A stretch of DNA of 64,000 nt from assembly GCA_014904985.1 (NCBI GenBank), contig MU128931.1, positions 231,027 through 295,026 on the forward strand, read 5' to 3'. This document shows, one piece after another, positions 59,640 to 64,000 of this stretch. How positions within the stretch are numbered: the first letter of the stretch is position 1; each line of letters opens with the position of its first letter. The DNA is from Hydnum rufescens UP504 (lineage: Eukaryota; Basidiomycota; Agaricomycetes; Cantharellales; Hydnaceae). The position numbers were made by a program, and so were the translations under genes. The notes below the pieces were generated by a model, which had not been told where the DNA came from, searched no databases, and saw only the letters and a list, made by a program, of their open reading frames with translations.

Positions 59640-59797
59640 GGCTCAGGGAGTATCGCAAGACCCTAGAGTGACACTCCCCTAAAACGTTTATGCCATGAGG
59701 CTAACCGCAAGGCTGCGGATCACTATTTAGCTCTCCCTTTCCCTTCTTTATTCTCCCTTCCACTCCCCCTTCCTCACTTCTACGTTATTAGGACTGG

Positions 59798-62407
59798 ATG
59801 CAGCATCCCGGCCCCCGAAGACACCGGGGATTCCAGCATGGGCAGCGCTATGCTTTGCCAGGCGAAGATGCCGATCCCTCTAGCTTCCATTATGCCCAAT
59901 ACGGAGATGCTGAAGAAGATCCGGAGCACTGTCCAGCAGAATATTTCTCATACCAGCGCACCGCCTATTTCTACGTCTATAGTCTCACCCCGCTGAACCT
60001 CGCCGGCCCTTACCCCCATGTCCCGGGACTCGCCCCATTTGCCAGGGACCCCTATGGATATCGGTGGGAGCATCTAGATGAATGGGGACGGCTCGGGAAG
60101 TTCGAGTGGACTCTCCGAACGCAGCTCCTGCCAAAGGGTTACCCATTCCCACTACACCGTGCTTTCATCCCATTAGGTGTCAAAGAATTTGAATTCGACC
60201 CTCGTAGCGACCTCCTGCAAGCAAGGGGGCCCAATCAGAGCCTGAGGAGCCTCTCTATCCGGTACCTCCGGATGGCTCGAAATGCCGGGGCAGTCCTCTC
60301 CCGTTGCCTGCAACACATCGACCAAATGACTCGGACCCACCACATTATCCTTCCCTCTACCTATGACCAAGACTGGCACTATGGATCCACGTGGCGGTAC
60401 CTATTACACCAAGGAGCCATCCCTGCACCTGTCTGGAAGACAGTGCATGTCACACAAGAGCTCAGACAGCGGCTCCTGGATGGCTTAGGTTACGTTCAAA
60501 TGTCCTTCAGAGTCATCCTATATCTCTGGTGCTTCAAGGAAAGGCTTGACCCCCTGCGATTCCGAACCACCGTCAGCTTAGCTGGTCTTATCGTCTCGAG
60601 CCAGGATCGCCGATCCTGTCTCATTGGCGAAGGGCTCGCGCAACTAGGCGTACCCATTTGGACTATGAGGATCGAGAACGAGAATCCCAAGATAGAGTTG
60701 TATCCCCATGGTACCATGAGGATCTTGAATTTCTGGGCCGACGCCGAACGGAAGATCAAGGATAGGCACCCCTTTTGGAACCTGAGGGACCCCGATGCAC
60801 AGGAAGCTATCCAGGAGCAATTCGAGAGGGAACTGAAGGCTCAATATGATAGCCACCTGCTGAGCCCCCCCGAATCTGTCTGGATCGCCGAGATAGGCCA
60901 CCCCAAAGGCACTAATCATATGGGGCCTTACTACGTACATCACCCATCTTACTTCCGGAGACCGCAAGGACCACAGGGTGAAAATTACCTCGAGGGCCTC
61001 ATTCGCTGGTTAACCCAAGTTCAAGAAGGCAATTACCTACCAGTGCTGATGGAATTACAGGCCATACTTGGGGAGGCTACACTACCCCTCACCAAAATCG
61101 TTCCGCAAGGTCCCGTTACGCCACCCCCCGCATTCCTCCACCAGAACTACCCGACGTGTCGCGACTGGATGATACAATGCAGCCTCCAATGGCTCAAACC
61201 TGAACCCTTCCCGGAGCTGGTTGCAAAAAGGGCCCTGCTTGCTCGTCTGATTGACCCAGCAGTACAGACTCATGGGGCCCCCCCCGCGCTCCTGGAAAGA
61301 TTGGACAAGACGGACACCCTCTACCCCTCCATCCCAAGGTCTGCTAGGAGGCCCCATTCTAGCTCCCCAGAGGAACGGCACATCCGCCCCCATCATGAAG
61401 CCCCTAAGTACCCTGAGGAGGAATTAAGGCCCTATGAGGAGGAAGGTCAGTTTGCAGACCACAACTTCACTCTCCCAGAAGAGATATCCAGCACTCCAGA
61501 CCCCTCAATTGCGGAAACACCAGGCCTCTCCTCATCCTCGGACTCGATTGAGGTCTGGGAACGACCTGGGGCGTGAACAGACAGGTTCCCAGTGGAACTT
61601 TCTCCCTTTGTGTATCTTAACTCACAAGAACGACTCGAAGATGAACTGATGGACCGATATGGATCGGGAGTAGCTGAATGGCACTATGAGGAACCCTGCC
61701 TGGTCCTCATCTTCATAGATAAAGACCGAGCCCGCCGGGCCCTGGAAAGTCAATGCCAAGCCTCGCGAAGCTACCCATCCGAGCCCTCAGCCAGGGCCCT
61801 TCCGTATTCAGAAGGCAGGTTCCAGAGTTGGGATACGTACATCCGAGCTAGGTATACTGAGGACATTGATGGTCGACACATCGCTCGAACCCAAAAGTAT
61901 CCTGCCCCAGGGCTGGTCAAAGTGCGAGGAAGCTTCATGTGCCCCCCCGAAACCATCTTCAAATCCACATCACTCGAGTCCCTCTTCTTCCCGAAGGGTC
62001 CCCCCAAGGGACCCAACCCTGCACAAACCCTTATGTCTCGTTATCTCATCCTACCAGCCATGCTCACCGGATTACTCGAACAGAGGAGGGACCAACTATT
62101 AGGGATGAGCGCCTCGCTGGCAGTCCAGCTGTGTGGAGCCACTGGAGAGCTACTGGCCGTTCTCACTAACCACCTCTCGTACGAGGAGCCCCTACAATTC
62201 AATATACCGATCCCTCTGCATGGCTTTCATCGAGATGCCTTAACCTGGGCCGCGCGCGAAATTCCTGAAATCGACCCGACATCTATTGGAGCGCAGGGCA
62301 CGTACAGTAGTGAACAATTCAGATGGAATCGCCTCTACGAGCGCTATGAAGTTATCCTCGATGATCTCAATCTGGATGATATTGGGGTGCTAGACTACAA
62401 ATCTTAG
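59798..62407 (+). pseudogene. Element B envelope-position ORF of unknown function (one TGA)
   Basis: Sense ORF between integrase and 3' LTR, 592 codons to TGA at 61574, then a further 277 codons in the same frame to 62407. GCG-TGA-ACA fits a CGA-to-TGA change, so the original ORF was probably about 870 codons. The N-terminus (MQHPGPRRHRGFQHGQ) has no signal peptide. Conserved-looking blocks include PYGYRWEHLDEWGRLGKFEW, VQMSFRVILYLWCFKERLDP and RWLTQVQEGNYLPVLMELQA, plus FIDKDRARRALESQ in the second part. No membrane anchor typical of a viral envelope is clear, so I do not call it env. Its origin is unknown. Confidence 0.7.
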
Positions 62408-62426
62408 GTCCCACGCTGGGGGGCAC

Positions 62427-62993
62427 TGTAATATAGCTCTTTAGTATATGAAGTCCTTCTTTCTATTTTAGGACACTTATGTAATAGCGTGGTCTGCGAT
62501 GATTGTAGTCACGGATGTTACCGAATGGAGAGTAACTTCTTGCCCGGACCTCTACGCTCACGCAAAACCCGCGAAACCTTCCCGTCACGTCACTATCGAC
62601 GTGACCCGCTACTGACGCACCCCCCTCTTTCTGTTCTAGCGGCCGCTCAGACAGCTGGCCTACTCAGCGAGTCTCGTATCGACATGACTCTGACTGTGAG
62701 TACAGCCCTTTAGCCTACTCACTGACTTCTATCCCTCTCCTTAGATAGTCGTTACGCCACTTGGCTAACAACTACTTACTTGCCTTCATCATCCTCCCTC
62801 TTCCCCTGCACTCTTTTCTCCCAGACTCGGAGCGAAGCAAGTGCCTAGCTCCGTGCCCGGTTCCCCCGCTCGAGGCTAGTGCTGAGAGCGGCAGGAATTC
62901 TACTCTTCTCAATCCCTTTCTTCTCCCCATCGACTCCGCCTTGTCTAACGACGACTATCGCGTATGTTTGCAGTCGAACAACGCGCTATTACA
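62427..62993 (+). repeat. 3' LTR of element B
   Basis: 567 bp, identical in length to the 5' LTR, ending TATTACA and followed by the GCAGG target duplication at 62994-62998. Confidence 0.92.
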
Positions 62994-62998
62994 GCAGG

Positions 62999-64000
62999 AG
63001 ATGACTTTATCAACCTTATAGGGTCCAAGCCATTTGTCAGAGAGTTTTTTAGTGGGGTGGTCAGTGGAGATGTCGTGTGCATCTAGCCAAACTTGGTCGC
63101 CAATTGTGTATTCCAGAGCGTCCATGCGGTGGGCATCATAGAAGCGTGCCATGTCTTCTGCAGCCCTCCGTAAGGCGGCCTGGGCTTCGTCCGTAGTCTT
63201 CCGCATCCGAGTGATGAAGTCCGAGGCAGCTTCAACCATCCCAGCACAGACTGGTTCAGTGCCAAGGCGGGGGTCCTGTCCGGAGTCCAGCCGGAACGGG
63301 TCTGGCGTGTAGAGGAGTGCACACGGTTGTTATATGCGAATTCTGCAATAGGGAGCCATTCTGCCCAGTCGTTCTGCCGGTGGTTAACAAAGATCCGGAG
63401 GTATTGCTCAATTTCCTGATTGACACGCTCCATCTGTCCATCCGTCTGGGGGTGGAATGCTGTCGAGAAGTTCATTTTAACACCAAGGAGTGAGTTCAGC
63501 TCCTTCATGAACTTGGAAGTGAAGGTGGAGCCTCGGTCGCTGATAATGGTTTCTGGAAGGCCATGATGTAGAGGAGAGAATTTCCTTTTTTTTTCCAAGT
63601 CAGGGTCTCATCCCATCGTTCGTCCAAGTGGTGCGGGCTCGTTCCGGGGTGTCTCCACGGCTTTCCGACCATCTCTCTCTCATCGCGTTCCATATTCCGC
63701 TACTCTCCGGATCATTGCTTGGCAGTCAGACGGGCATCGGGTCAGCATCAGCTTCCCTGTTGTCCAGTCGATCTCCGGGTTGTGGTGGTGGAGCCAGGTG
63801 TGCCCTAATGATCAATTTGGTTTTACCCAGTCCGATCATGGAGAACACCAACCCGTTCGGAGTGGTTGTCAATCCAGAGGATGACTTCTACTTCTTCGCG
63901 GACAGATCCCATCCTCATTGAGCGTTCCATCGACATTATAGACTGGGATGGGCGGGCCAAGCGACCATATGTCTAATCCGTTCTCCTTTGCAAAGGCCGG
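62999..64000 (-). pseudogene. Element A internal region: integrase core fused to protease, RT missing
   Basis: Right-hand continuation of element A. Reading on the minus strand from the right edge come a protease end with HTWLHHHNPEIDWTTGKL and LTRCPSDC, a short linker, then an abrupt switch near 63569 into the integrase core ([40 protein letters not shown]). The C-terminal IN domain follows up to KKLSDKWLGPYKVDKVIS, where element B is inserted. RT, RNase H and the N-terminal half of integrase are deleted, at a different junction from element C. The 5' LTR is outside the window. Confidence 0.8.

Larger units (their letters stand above)
41528..62993 (+). mobile_element. Element B: giant Ty3/gypsy retrotransposon with two nested insertions
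   Basis: Two 567-bp LTRs (41528-42094 and 62427-62993), both starting TGTAATA and ending TATTACA, are flanked by the 5-bp target duplication GCAGG (41523-41527 and 62994-62998). The target is the integrase of element A. Removing the foldback (4490 bp plus an 8-bp duplication) and element C (5369 bp plus 5 bp) leaves about 11.6 kb. Gene order is an N-terminally extended gag, protease, RT, RNase H, integrase with a chromodomain-like end, and then a large extra sense ORF. A purine-rich GCTGGGGGGCA lies just before the 3' LTR. Confidence 0.92.

Noticed and set aside
59798..62407. Calling the extra ORF of element B a viral envelope gene
   Set aside because: Position alone suggests env. No signal peptide, cleavage site or clear transmembrane anchor is visible.

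Overview
The window is nuclear DNA of a filamentous basidiomycete. Genes are close together, carry many introns of about 40-60 bp with GT-AG ends, and encode fungal proteins. The NACHT-WD40 receptors, Ty3/gypsy chromoviruses and dense housekeeping genes fit an Agaricomycete. A Rhizoctonia/Ceratobasidium-type genome is my best guess, but it is an inference.

Region 1 (1-25,062) is a compact, conserved housekeeping block. In order it holds: a partial membrane protein, the YVH1 dual-specificity phosphatase (-), the GFA1 hexosamine-synthesis aminotransferase (-), splicing factor BUD13 (-), a two-domain rhodanese/mercaptopyruvate sulfurtransferase (+), eIF4E (-), an MTM1/SLC25A39-type mitochondrial carrier (+), the Tudor splicing factor SPF30/SMNDC1 (+), SGT1 (+), dynactin subunit 6 (+), a short-chain dehydrogenase (-), two unrecognised low-complexity proteins (-), a RAD51C-like recombinase (-), DNAJC17 (-), a coiled-coil protein possibly related to kinetochore Sos7 (-), and mitochondrial ribosomal protein mL41 (-). 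Most are split into several exons. I rebuilt the exon joins by eye from conserved motifs.

Region 2 (25,063-39,472) is an accessory immunity/allorecognition-like block. An intact NACHT-WD40 receptor (NLR1, -) has a decayed SRPK-like kinase diverging from it (+). A second SRPK-like kinase (-) and a second NACHT-WD40 gene (NLR2, +) form the same divergent pair in mirror image about 6 kb away. A third, heavily decayed NACHT-WD40 relic lies between them. NLR2 is cut off after its sixth WD repeat by a retrotransposon LTR.

Region 3 (39,473-64,000) is a nest of transposons that can be dated by their target duplications. Element A, a minus-strand chromodomain Ty3/gypsy element, entered NLR2. Element B, a very large Ty3/gypsy element (about 11.6 kb without its passengers, with 567-bp LTRs and GCAGG duplications), entered the integrase of A. 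A 4.49-kb perfect head-to-head palindrome (a foldback transposon) entered gag of B. Element C, a sibling of A with GATAC duplications, entered pol of B. A and C have both lost reverse transcriptase.

The most unusual system is a spliced antisense gene carried by A and C between the chromodomain integrase and the 3' LTR. It encodes a coiled coil, a CX2CX6CX10CX2CX6C cluster with fungal Zn2Cys6 spacing, a basic patch and an acidic tail. Element B also carries an unrecognised ORF of about 870 codons in the envelope position, and a candidate -1 frameshift site (A AAT TTT) directly before the gag stop. The nonsense codons in all three elements are TGA, mostly where CGA is expected, which suggests decay by CpG deamination.
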